Below are positions 36,501 through 43,984 of a stretch of 64,000 nt of DNA, in pieces. Position numbers and translations under genes: made by a program. How positions within the stretch are numbered: position 1 is the first letter of the stretch; each line of letters starts with the position of its first letter. The notes below the pieces were generated by a model. That model made no database searches. It had not been told where the DNA came from and saw only the letters and a list, made by a program, of their open reading frames with translations. Source of the DNA: Desulfobacterales bacterium (GTDB taxonomy: Bacteria > Desulfobacterota > Desulfobacteria > Desulfobacterales > JAFDDL01); the NCBI GenBank assembly GCA_034003325.1, contig JAVEYW010000005.1:220508-284507 (forward strand), written 5' to 3'.

Positions 36501-38834
36501 ATGATGAATGACAAATCATATCACATTATATTGGGCAACGTGAGGGGCAACCGCCTCAGCACCCGGGTTCTTGAAGAGCAGATTCAAATGGCGGTGTCCA
36601 TGGGGTATCGCCAGATTGAGGTGCGGGCCTACGGCCAGCACGGCATCGGCGGACGCCTCTGGAAAGCCGGGGATGAGAAGATTCACATTCGAATCACCGG
36701 GCACTCCGGACAACGGGTGGGCTCCTTTGGGTATGCCAACACCCGCATTGAAGTCATGGGACCTGCCTCTGATGATATCGGGTGGCTCAATGCGGGCGCC
36801 CAAATTGTGGTGCACGGCCATGCTGCCAACGGCACAGCCAATGCTATGGCCCAGGGCAAGGTCTATGTCGCCGGCAATATTGGTTCAAGAGGCATGACCA
36901 TGACCAAGCAAAACCCGCGTTTTGATCCGCCCGAGCTTTGGGTGCTCGGATCTGCGGGCGATTATTTCGGGGAATTCATGGCCGGCGGGATAGCCGTTAT
37001 TTGTGGCTATAACCCGCAGACGCCGAAAAATGTGTTGGGTCATCGTCCCCTGGTGGGTATGGTGGGTGGAAAGGTGTTTTTTCGGGGACCGCATGCCGGT
37101 TTCAGCCGGCAGGACGCCAAACTGGTTCCGATCGATGCGGCCGATTGGGCATGGTTGACGGAAAACCTGAAGGTCTATCTGGAACATATTCACCGAACCG
37201 AGTTATTGGACACCTTATCGGATGCCAAAGAATGGCAATTGCTGGTTGTTAGATCCCCTCAGGAGAAAATCGGCGGCACGCAGCGGGCCATGCATGACTT
37301 CAGAAAAAATGTCTGGGACAAGGAGCTGGGAGAAGGGGGCTTGATCGGAGATTTGACCAAGATTGACCGAAGCCCGGTTCCGCTGATTGTAATGGGTGAG
37401 TTACGACGCTTCGTACCCGTTTGGGAAAACCGGAAATACCTGGCGCCGTGTGAGGCATCGTGCCCTACCGGCATGCCGGTGCATGAACGATGGCGGCTGG
37501 TCCGTGAAGGCCGGGTGGATGAGGCCGTGGATTTGGCGCTGGCGTATACGCCGTTTCCCGCTACGGTGTGCGGCTATTTATGCCCCAACCCCTGCATGAG
37601 CGCCTGCACCCGTTCCAGCAGCTCCATGGCATCGGTAGATGTCACCCAAATCGGAAAGGCCAGCATTCAGGCCAAAACACCGGCATTGCCCGCGCTTAAA
37701 GCCGGACGCATTGCGGTGATCGGCGGCGGCCCGGCCGGTATTTCCGTGGCATGGCAGCTTCGTCAACGCGGGTATGAAGCCGTGGTGTACGATATGACCG
37801 AAAAACTGGGCGGAAAGATCAGCGCGGTCATTCCCGAGAGCCGGATTCCGAAAGAGGTGGTGGCAGCAGAGCTGACCCGTGCAAGGGAAATCATCCCTCA
37901 TGTTCACCTCCAGCAGGCGCTTCAAAAAGAGGATGTGGAGCGGCTTCGGAATGATTTTGACTTCATTGTCGTGGCTGTGGGCGCGCAAAAACCGCGCACG
38001 ATTCCGATCCCGGGCGGTGAAAAAATGATCACGGCGCTGGATTTCCTCGGAAAAGCAAAACAAAATGCGGTAAAACCGGGAAAGCGGGTAATCATTATCG
38101 GCGCCGGTAATGTGGGCTGCGATGTGGCGACCGAGGCCGCGCGTCTCGGGGCCGCCGATATCACGCTGATCGATGTGCAGGAGCCGGCCTCTTTCGGAAA
38201 AGAACGGGATGAGGCCGAGAAAGTCGGTGCAAAATTCAGATGGCCCTGCTTTACCAAGGAAATAACGGATGCCGGCGTGGTCCTAAGAACCGGCGAAGTG
38301 TTGCCGGCCGATACGGTGATTATCTCCATCGGTGATCAGCCCCTGTTGGATTTTCTACCCGAAGCGGTTGCCGTTGAGCGTGGTTTTGTCACGGTAAACG
38401 ATATCTATCGGACAACCGATGAGAAAATTTTCGCTATTGGCGATGCGGTAAAGCCCGGCCTGATCACGGACGCCATCGGCGCGGGCCGCAAAGCCGCGGG
38501 CGCCATCAGTGATCTGCTTTCCGGCAATGAACCCGCTAAAGAAACACGCCGAATGATCGATCGCAAGCGCGTGACACTCGAGTATTTTGATCCAAGGTTT
38601 CGGGAATTTGGCGATGTAACGCAGTGCGGCGCGCATTGCGCTTCCTGTGGCGCGTGCCGGGATTGCGGCATCTGCGTGCAGATTTGTCCGGAAACCGCGA
38701 TTCGCCGAATGGAATTGCTCACGGGCGGGTATGAATATGTGGTTGATGAAACCCGGTGCATCGGATGCGGATTTTGCGCCGGTGCGTGTCCTTGCGGGGT
38801 ATGGGATTTAGCGGAAGGGGCGCCGCTATCATAA
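36501..38834 (+). CDS. Glutamate synthase GXGXG domain fused to GltD-type oxidoreductase and ferredoxin
   Basis: A 777-residue fusion. Residues 1-240 are the GXGXG beta-helix that closes GltB (GQHGIGGRLW, GSFGYANTRI). From about 315 there is a GltD-like part: Cys clusters CEASCP and CGYLCPNPC, an FAD site VIGGGPAGIS (about residue 410), an NAD(P)H site IIGAGNVGCD (about 530), and FAIGDAVKPG. The C-terminus adds two 4Fe-4S motifs (CGACRDCGICVQICP, CIGCGFCAGACP). The protein therefore links pyridine nucleotide and ferredoxin chemistry to the FMN subunit. It follows that subunit after 47 bases. Separate genes are more usual. Confidence 0.9.
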   Translation: MMNDKSYHIILGNVRGNRLSTRVLEEQIQMAVSMGYRQIEVRAYGQHGIGGRLWKAGDEKIHIRITGHSGQRVGSFGYANTRIEVMGPASDDIGWLNAGAQIVVHGHAANGTANAMAQGKVYVAGNIGSRGMTMTKQNPRFDPPELWVLGSAGDYFGEFMAGGIAVICGYNPQTPKNVLGHRPLVGMVGGKVFFRGPHAGFSRQDAKLVPIDAADWAWLTENLKVYLEHIHRTELLDTLSDAKEWQLLVVRSPQEKIGGTQRAMHDFRKNVWDKELGEGGLIGDLTKIDRSPVPLIVMGELRRFVPVWENRKYLAPCEASCPTGMPVHERWRLVREGRVDEAVDLALAYTPFPATVCGYLCPNPCMSACTRSSSSMASVDVTQIGKASIQAKTPALPALKAGRIAVIGGGPAGISVAWQLRQRGYEAVVYDMTEKLGGKISAVIPESRIPKEVVAAELTRAREIIPHVHLQQALQKEDVERLRNDFDFIVVAVGAQKPRTIPIPGGEKMITALDFLGKAKQNAVKPGKRVIIIGAGNVGCDVATEAARLGAADITLIDVQEPASFGKERDEAEKVGAKFRWPCFTKEITDAGVVLRTGEVLPADTVIISIGDQPLLDFLPEAVAVERGFVTVNDIYRTTDEKIFAIGDAVKPGLITDAIGAGRKAAGAISDLLSGNEPAKETRRMIDRKRVTLEYFDPRFREFGDVTQCGAHCASCGACRDCGICVQICPETAIRRMELLTGGYEYVVDETRCIGCGFCAGACPCGVWDLAEGAPLS

Positions 38835-38883
38835 AACAATGTTGCCGGCGCCTGTTTTTTTTGTAGAAAATAAGCGCCGGTTG

Positions 38884-39333
38884 TTATTTCCGCTTGATCG
38901 CGACACGTCCCGCATTCGTCTCGATAAACACGCCTTCGCCCTCATGGAATAACCGCTTGGAAAGCGTTACGAGGCTTTGACTCGTGAATTTGGCAATCTC
39001 ATCGCCTAATTGCACATAGAGGTTGTCTTTCCGAATAAATAACTCTTTCGGGTTCAGAAGAATTTTTTTTTGGGTGTTTAAAACCGCGGTGATGTCGCCG
39101 TCGAGGATGAGATCAAAAACGAATAACGCCGTATCCTCGAAATTGAAATAGACTTTTTCTTCAAATTCGTCCGACTGTTGATAGACGTGGTAGCCGCCCG
39201 CATCTTTTCGAATAGCGGCGTGAAAATACCGGATGACTTTCTTGTGTTCGAACGGGCCGTGCTCGTTATGCCAGCAGCCGTTTTTATCCAGCCAGAATAC
39301 GGCCTTTTCCCTTGGAACCGTTATTTTCTTCAT
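38884..39333 (-). CDS. Conserved hypothetical protein
   Basis: A 149-residue soluble protein starting at the ATG at 39333, with AAGG upstream; the longer frame overlaps the next gene. It has an aromatic N-terminus (FWLDKNGCWHNEHGPF), a beta-rich middle (FNFEDTALFVFDLI) and a basic tail. I believe similar proteins occur in other sulfate reducers, but no domain or function is known to me. It follows the receiver-DHp gene after 31 bases on the same strand and converges on the glutamate synthase operon, with a 7-bp CCGGCGC/GCGCCGG inverted repeat (38845-38880) between them. Confidence 0.65.
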   Translation of the reverse strand: MKKITVPREKAVFWLDKNGCWHNEHGPFEHKKVIRYFHAAIRKDAGGYHVYQQSDEFEEKVYFNFEDTALFVFDLILDGDITAVLNTQKKILLNPKELFIRKDNLYVQLGDEIAKFTSQSLVTLSKRLFHEGEGVFIETNAGRVAIKRK

Positions 39334-39364
39334 ATCGCCTTCTTTGCCGCTGCGGTTAAGGGCT

Positions 39365-40051
39365 TCACCCCCCACTTATTTTCGGACTGGAGGCTTTCTC
39401 AATATCGATAATTCGCACCCCTTCCAGATAATCCCGGCTCTCATATTTTGTGATTTGCATGATTTTTTTGGTGATTGACCCCATTCTCACCGTTTGTCGA
39501 CGGATTTGTTCCAAGGCGTCGCGAATGCCCTTTTCTTTAATTTGGGCGGAATCGATCGCATCCACATAAAGCTGAATCACCTGAAGGGGTTGGTTCAACT
39601 CGTGGCACACCGCGCCGGCCATTTCTAGAACCCCGGCCAGCCGCTCTTTTTCCAGCAGGCTCTGTTTATACTTTTGTCGTGCCAGGACCGATTTAATTCT
39701 GGCCAGCAATTCCACCCGGTTGATGGGTTTTTTGATATAATCCGTGCCGCCACATTCAAAGGCGTCGTTAATCGTCTTGTTATCCGTCAACCCGGTGACG
39801 AAAATGATCGGAATTTCGCTGGAACGGGAGTCCTGTTTCACAATGCGGCAAACCTCCAGGCCGTTCATATCCGGCATGTCGATATCCAGCAAGATGAGGT
39901 TTGGGGTCAATGATTTTAAAATATCAAGGCATTCCAAGCTGTTATCTGTGATAACCGTTCGGTATTCTTCCTTGTCGAGCAGCGCTTGCATAATGCTCAG
40001 ATTGGTCGCATTGTCATCAACAATTAATAATGTGTCTTTATCCGGGTCCAT
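39365..40051 (-). CDS. Receiver domain fused to a HisKA-like DHp domain without ATPase domain
   Basis: A 228-residue protein. The receiver (residues 1-125) is intact: IVDDNATN, phosphoacceptor Asp in LILLDIDMPD, VTGL and Lys in KKPINR. A coiled coil leads to a DHp-type helix with a canonical phosphoacceptor His in AVCHELNQPLQV, but the chain ends soon after the second DHp helix and lacks any HATPase motif. It may serve as a phosphotransfer protein between a kinase and another receiver. The ATG at 40051 lies in a 17-bp tandem duplication, giving a second out-of-frame ATG at 40068. Confidence 0.8.
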   Translation of the reverse strand: MDPDKDTLLIVDDNATNLSIMQALLDKEEYRTVITDNSLECLDILKSLTPNLILLDIDMPDMNGLEVCRIVKQDSRSSEIPIIFVTGLTDNKTINDAFECGGTDYIKKPINRVELLARIKSVLARQKYKQSLLEKERLAGVLEMAGAVCHELNQPLQVIQLYVDAIDSAQIKEKGIRDALEQIRRQTVRMGSITKKIMQITKYESRDYLEGVRIIDIEKASSPKISGG

Positions 40052-40073
40052 TCCGTATCCGGGTCCATTCCGT
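40040..40073. repeat. 17-bp perfect tandem duplication over a translation start
   Basis: ATCCGGGTCCATTCCGT occurs at 40040-40056 and 40057-40073 with no change. Each copy contains a minus-strand ATG (40051 and 40068). Because 17 is not a multiple of three, the outer ATG opens only a 14-codon decoy frame overlapping the true start of the receiver-DHp gene. Confidence 0.85.
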
Positions 40074-40267
40074 TTTAACGCTGCCAAATGCGGTTTAATC
40101 AACAAATTCCGTTCCAAACCATTGCTGAAACCGTGCCTGTTGAAACCGGCTGAAACCAAAAGGTTTCTCTTTGAATCCCTTTATTTGCATACTCCGATAG
40201 TCCGCTAAAAGCAAGGGGCATTCCCCGAAGAACGATATGCGAAATTCCCCATAGTTGCTCTTTCTGC

Positions 40268-40474
40268 TTAAACGATCAGCGCTACCGACGGCAGATAATG
40301 TTTTACACCATCGAGTGCCAGGTGAAACATTTTACTGCCGTAAAGAATGACAACGGCATTGTCCTTATTAACGCAAAGCTCGGCGAATAAGGGGCCGATG
40401 ATGATGGTGGGATCGGTTGTTTCGGGGTGCGCCGTTAGGGCGGCAACCCAGGACCCTTTACCAGAAACATGCAC
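40268..40474 (-). pseudogene. Possible truncated DsrE-like gene running out of repeat R3
   Basis: A 68-codon frame whose start codon lies inside repeat R3. From residue 9 on it looks coding: VAALTAHPETTDPT, PLFAELCVNKDNAVVILYG and MFHLALDGVKHYL follow the first half of DsrE/DsrF-family sulfur-relay proteins (N-terminal strand, helix, strand 2, helix 2). A TAA follows where such proteins would continue for about 60 more residues. I read it as a decayed copy with its upstream region replaced by the repeat. It could instead be a small real protein. Confidence 0.4.
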
Positions 40475-40564
40475 GCCTTTGCGTGTATATTCGCCGAAGG
40501 TGAGAGATGGCTTTTATGCATCCCAGCATTCCAGCATTCCAGCATCCGGCTTTGCCGGATTAGG
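40449..40564 (+). repeat. Dispersed intergenic repeat, copy R3
   Basis: Third full copy of the family. It has CCCTTTACCAGAAACATG, hairpin CACGC-CTTT-GCGTG, the GATGGCTTTTATG core, three units CATCCCAG, CATTCCAG, CATTCCAG, and the terminal hairpin ATCCGGC-TTT-GCCGGAT. The left edge is shorter than in R1 and R2. It overlaps the 5' end of the DsrE-like remnant. Confidence 0.85.
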
Positions 40565-40630
40565 TTTGAAGGCGGTCTTGAAGAATGGAAAAATAATCAA
40601 AGGGGGCGTCAAAAGGCGCTTATACCCCTA

Positions 40631-41647
40631 TTACTTTCTAAGCGTATTTTTTGCCAAAGTGCCCAGAAGAATACCGGAATCATTGGGCGTATCGATTTTA
40701 ACGCGGCGAATGTTGATCACACCGGCGGATGAGAGCATATCGCTTAGCTGCGCCTGTGAATAGGCCCTGCCGGTTTCTGTGGCGCAAAGCATATTCAGAG
40801 AAAAAAGCGCTGGAAAAAGCGGGCCGTCCATGCGATTATTCATCATAAATTCGTGAATCATAATCATGCCGCCCGGTCGAAGAACGGAGACGACCTTTTG
40901 AATGATATTTTGGCAGTCCGCCGGCCCTTCTCCGTGCAAAATGTGCGAGAGCCATGCAGCATCATAGGTGCCGGGAATAGCCTCTTCAAGGAAGTTTCCT
41001 TCTATAAAGTCAATACGATCGGCCAACCCGAAGGATGCGATGGTTTTTTCAGCAAAAGGGCGGGTTGTGGGCAAGTCGACAATCGATGCTTTAAGCCCCT
41101 TGTTTTTTTTGCAAAAATGGATGGCATAGGTGCCCGGCCCACCGCCCAGGTCCAGCAAGTGCGCGCGACTGGACAGATCAATGGCTTCCGTGATTCGAGG
41201 GGCTATATTCATGGCCAGGTTGAACATGCCCATCAGAAAGCTTTCCCGCTTTTCATCCTGCGCGTGCCTGGACTGTATTTGAACCGGACCGCCCGTCAGG
41301 ACGGCTTCGTCGAGCCGCTCCCAGATTTCCATCAGGTGATGGTGGTGCAGAATAATATGCCCGACGTACTGCGGGGATTTGCATGAAAGCCATGTGGCGG
41401 CAGCTTGCGTATTGGCATACCCGCTCGCGGATTTGTGCAGAAGCCCCATGGCGCAGAGGGCGTCCAACAACGTCGCGATGCCCCGCAGATCGCCGGATAT
41501 TTCGCGAGCGACATCCTGCGCCGGCAGGGTGGTATTGTCCAGCACGGTAAACACGTTCAGCTTGACGCCGGTATGCAGGGTGCATATCTGCCAATATGTG
41601 CCGGCGGTTTCCAGAATGCGTCCGATGGCCCAGATGTTCTGACTCAA
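40631..41647 (-). CDS. SAM-dependent O-methyltransferase, acetylserotonin methyltransferase-like
   Basis: A 338-residue cytosolic enzyme. The N-terminal 100 residues form the winged-helix dimerisation domain of the plant-type O-methyltransferase family (KLNVFTVL, LLDALCAMGLL). The C-terminal Rossmann domain has the SAM site LLDLGGGPGTYAIHF (about residue 165), the acidic IVDLP and a general base context AAWLSHILHGEG. The substrate is unknown; relatives act on small hydroxylated aromatics or in cofactor and antibiotic pathways. It starts 14 bases after the RNase gene. Confidence 0.85.
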   Translation of the reverse strand: MSQNIWAIGRILETAGTYWQICTLHTGVKLNVFTVLDNTTLPAQDVAREISGDLRGIATLLDALCAMGLLHKSASGYANTQAAATWLSCKSPQYVGHIILHHHHLMEIWERLDEAVLTGGPVQIQSRHAQDEKRESFLMGMFNLAMNIAPRITEAIDLSSRAHLLDLGGGPGTYAIHFCKKNKGLKASIVDLPTTRPFAEKTIASFGLADRIDFIEGNFLEEAIPGTYDAAWLSHILHGEGPADCQNIIQKVVSVLRPGGMIMIHEFMMNNRMDGPLFPALFSLNMLCATETGRAYSQAQLSDMLSSAGVINIRRVKIDTPNDSGILLGTLAKNTLRK

Positions 41648-41661
41648 CTTCCCCTCTTTTC

Positions 41662-43671
41662 TTACCCTAGAAAAACGGAAATAACATCGTTTCTGGCATT
41701 AATGTTTTGAATGGTGATGCGAATAAGATCCTCGGGCTTAAGATTGATGCCGCCGGACTGGGGCATAAAGCATTCAACCATGTACTCCGTCAACAGAATC
41801 GAATATCCGTCCTTGCGCTTGTTCAACACGATGGCCTCTTCTTTTTGCCCGGTTCTTTTTTCCAGATGCTTTAACAGCCAGTAGCGATTACGCCGGAATT
41901 GTAGCCTGGAGACGGCGCTCATGGGTTGCTCAAGTTTTTGCAACAGCTCTTCGATCTGTTTTTCCGTGTACGGCGCTTCCATGCCGAGGACGGCGCGAAT
42001 CTGGCGTTGCGTGATCAGATCGAAGTACTTGCGGATGGGGCTGGTGGCCGTGACATAGGCGTCCAGCCCTAGCCCCGAATGGTTACCGGGCGAGCGGCCG
42101 AGCATGAACCGGCTTAAATGCTTCCGTTGCATCCAGTTCTGAAACAGCGTGCCCTCGCTTTGCTTGAAAAGCCGCTCCCTGGGCTCGGGCTGCGCCCTGA
42201 AAACCGCCGGCACGCCACGGGAGGAAAGGTATTTGGCCATGAGCCAATTGGCCAGAATCATGATTTCCGCCACCAGCATTCGGCCCGGGCTTTCACGGTT
42301 CACCTTGCTGACGTTGGGCGCGCCTGTCTCGTCTATCCAGATGTTGATTTCCGGCAGAGAAATTTGGACTGCCCCCTGCGAGAGCCTGAATGCTCTGAAT
42401 TTCTGAGCGATACCGTAGAGCAGAGCGATCTCGCCGTCCTTTTCCGCCATATTGGCCGTATCATAATAGGTCAACTGCCGCTTGATGTTGATGACGCTGG
42501 GCACGATGTCATAGTCGAGCACTTTGCCCGAACGGTCCATTCTCACCAACAGGCTGATGGCGGGGCGTAACATACCCGCCATGAGGCTGCATAAATTCTC
42601 GGCCAATTCGGGCGGAACCATGGAAATCTTTTGATCCGGCATATAGATCGAGCTGCCGCGAAGCAGCGCTTCCCGGTCAATCGGGTCATCCTTTTTGACA
42701 AAATAACCCACATCGGCAATATGAACACCCAGCAGAAGGTGGTCTCCCTTATCCTGAATACTCAAGGCATCATCGAAATCGAGGGTAGCCTGTCCATCGA
42801 TGGTCAGAAGCGGCAGATCCGTCAGATCGCGCCGGTTTCCATTCAGAAAAGCTTCGATGGATTGTTGGCCATATTTTCCGTAAAGCGCCACCGCGCTTTC
42901 CGCCACCGGCTCGGGGAATTCATCCGGGACTTTCAGTCGCAGCAGATCGATATTCTCGTTCTTTTTCCAGATGCCGAGCTTGACCAGGGCATGAAAAATG
43001 ATTTCTTCATTTTTGACACCGGCCCGGGCCATCACGGCTTTGGCAAGCACAGGGTCATCGGATTCCTTTTCAAATAAATAATAGGATGTTAACAGCGATA
43101 TGAGCGCTGTTTTATCCTCGGGCACCGGTCCGGGAATGGACTGCCGCTTATCCTCGATAACGCTTTTTAGCCAGTCGCCTCCCGCTTGAATGAGGGTATT
43201 TTTGCGTTCTTCCTCGGCGGCCCTGGCATTCATTTGTTTTACCTGTTCTTCGGTATAGGGGAAAAAACCGTCCTCGTTGAATTTAAAATAGGTTCGGTTC
43301 TGGAAAAAGGCACGCACGACGGCCGACTCCTGATCACTGGTCGGTGTATTGGGAAAACAAAAGGCGGTCATGGTAGATACATCTATCCATTCCTGTTCCG
43401 AGTTGAGCACCTCCCAGAGTTCCTTGATATCGACTCGATTGGTGAGTGCGTTGCGGCGAAGGGCGGTTTCTTTGAGCAGTTGTACCAATTTGGTCCTGCC
43501 CATGGCCGGGTCCAGACGTTGCTCGCACCGGTGCGCCAAACGGCTCGCGGAAAGGTTCACCTCCCGATCGGCCTCGGTGAGTAGCCGAAGCCGCGCGCTT
43601 TTCACCTCCAAAACGACGGCGCATATAATTTTCTGATGATCGATGAACTCGACGATGTTTCCTGATTCCAT
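41662..43671 (-). CDS. RNase II/R-family exoribonuclease
   Basis: A 669-residue 3'-to-5' exoribonuclease. The RNB catalytic domain (about residues 285-580) has TIDGQATLDFDDALS with the metal-binding Asp residues, HIADVGYFV, and ATSPIRKYFDLITQRQ near its end. An S1-like C-terminal domain follows (residues 600-669). The N-terminal part lacks clear cold-shock domains, and in layout the protein resembles chloroplast/cyanobacterial-type RNB enzymes more than E. coli RNase R. It is the first gene of a unit with the methyltransferase. Confidence 0.88.
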   Translation of the reverse strand: MESGNIVEFIDHQKIICAVVLEVKSARLRLLTEADREVNLSASRLAHRCEQRLDPAMGRTKLVQLLKETALRRNALTNRVDIKELWEVLNSEQEWIDVSTMTAFCFPNTPTSDQESAVVRAFFQNRTYFKFNEDGFFPYTEEQVKQMNARAAEEERKNTLIQAGGDWLKSVIEDKRQSIPGPVPEDKTALISLLTSYYLFEKESDDPVLAKAVMARAGVKNEEIIFHALVKLGIWKKNENIDLLRLKVPDEFPEPVAESAVALYGKYGQQSIEAFLNGNRRDLTDLPLLTIDGQATLDFDDALSIQDKGDHLLLGVHIADVGYFVKKDDPIDREALLRGSSIYMPDQKISMVPPELAENLCSLMAGMLRPAISLLVRMDRSGKVLDYDIVPSVINIKRQLTYYDTANMAEKDGEIALLYGIAQKFRAFRLSQGAVQISLPEINIWIDETGAPNVSKVNRESPGRMLVAEIMILANWLMAKYLSSRGVPAVFRAQPEPRERLFKQSEGTLFQNWMQRKHLSRFMLGRSPGNHSGLGLDAYVTATSPIRKYFDLITQRQIRAVLGMEAPYTEKQIEELLQKLEQPMSAVSRLQFRRNRYWLLKHLEKRTGQKEEAIVLNKRKDGYSILLTEYMVECFMPQSGGINLKPEDLIRITIQNINARNDVISVFLG

Positions 43672-43984
43672 AACGGGCTTTCATAACAACCGCCCGGTTG
43701 AAAGTCAACGAAACGACTGCTTTGAAAGGAAAATTGGCGCCGCATAGGTTTGTTTTTCTCACCCCCTTTCCTGACTTCATTCCGTTTTTACAATAGGTTA
43801 TCAATAAATTGGTTGTTTTCCATGTTGACACCTAAGGGGCATTTTTTTATAATTCACAAATTATTGTTTAAAATAGTGATGTTATCAGCTTGTTTGGTGG
43901 TTGTGCGATTGCCGGTCTGAAGTCGGCGGTATTTGATATGGGTAAGGCAAAAGAAATACGAATCCATTTATAGCAGGGGGAAGG
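43672..43984. other. Divergent intergenic region with acnA promoter and leader
   Basis: No gene is seen between the RNase and aconitase starts. The consensus promoter at 43825-43853 drives rightward transcription, leaving an untranslated leader of about 125 bases to acnA. The leader contains a small hairpin around GCCGGTCTGAAGTCGGC (about 43911-43927). No iron-regulatory or other known site was recognised. Confidence 0.5.
43825..43853 (+). promoter_or_regulatory. Perfect-consensus sigma-70 promoter of acnA
   Basis: TTGACA (43825-43830) and TATAAT (43848-43853) are both exact consensus hexamers and are separated by the ideal 17 bases. Transcription should start near 43860, about 125 bases upstream of the acnA ATG. 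Confidence 0.85.

Noticed and set aside
38845-38880. CCGGCGC/GCGCCGG inverted repeat between the glutamate synthase operon and the convergent gene, as a terminator.
   Set aside because: The loop is 22 bases and no T-run follows either arm, so it is mentioned only in passing.
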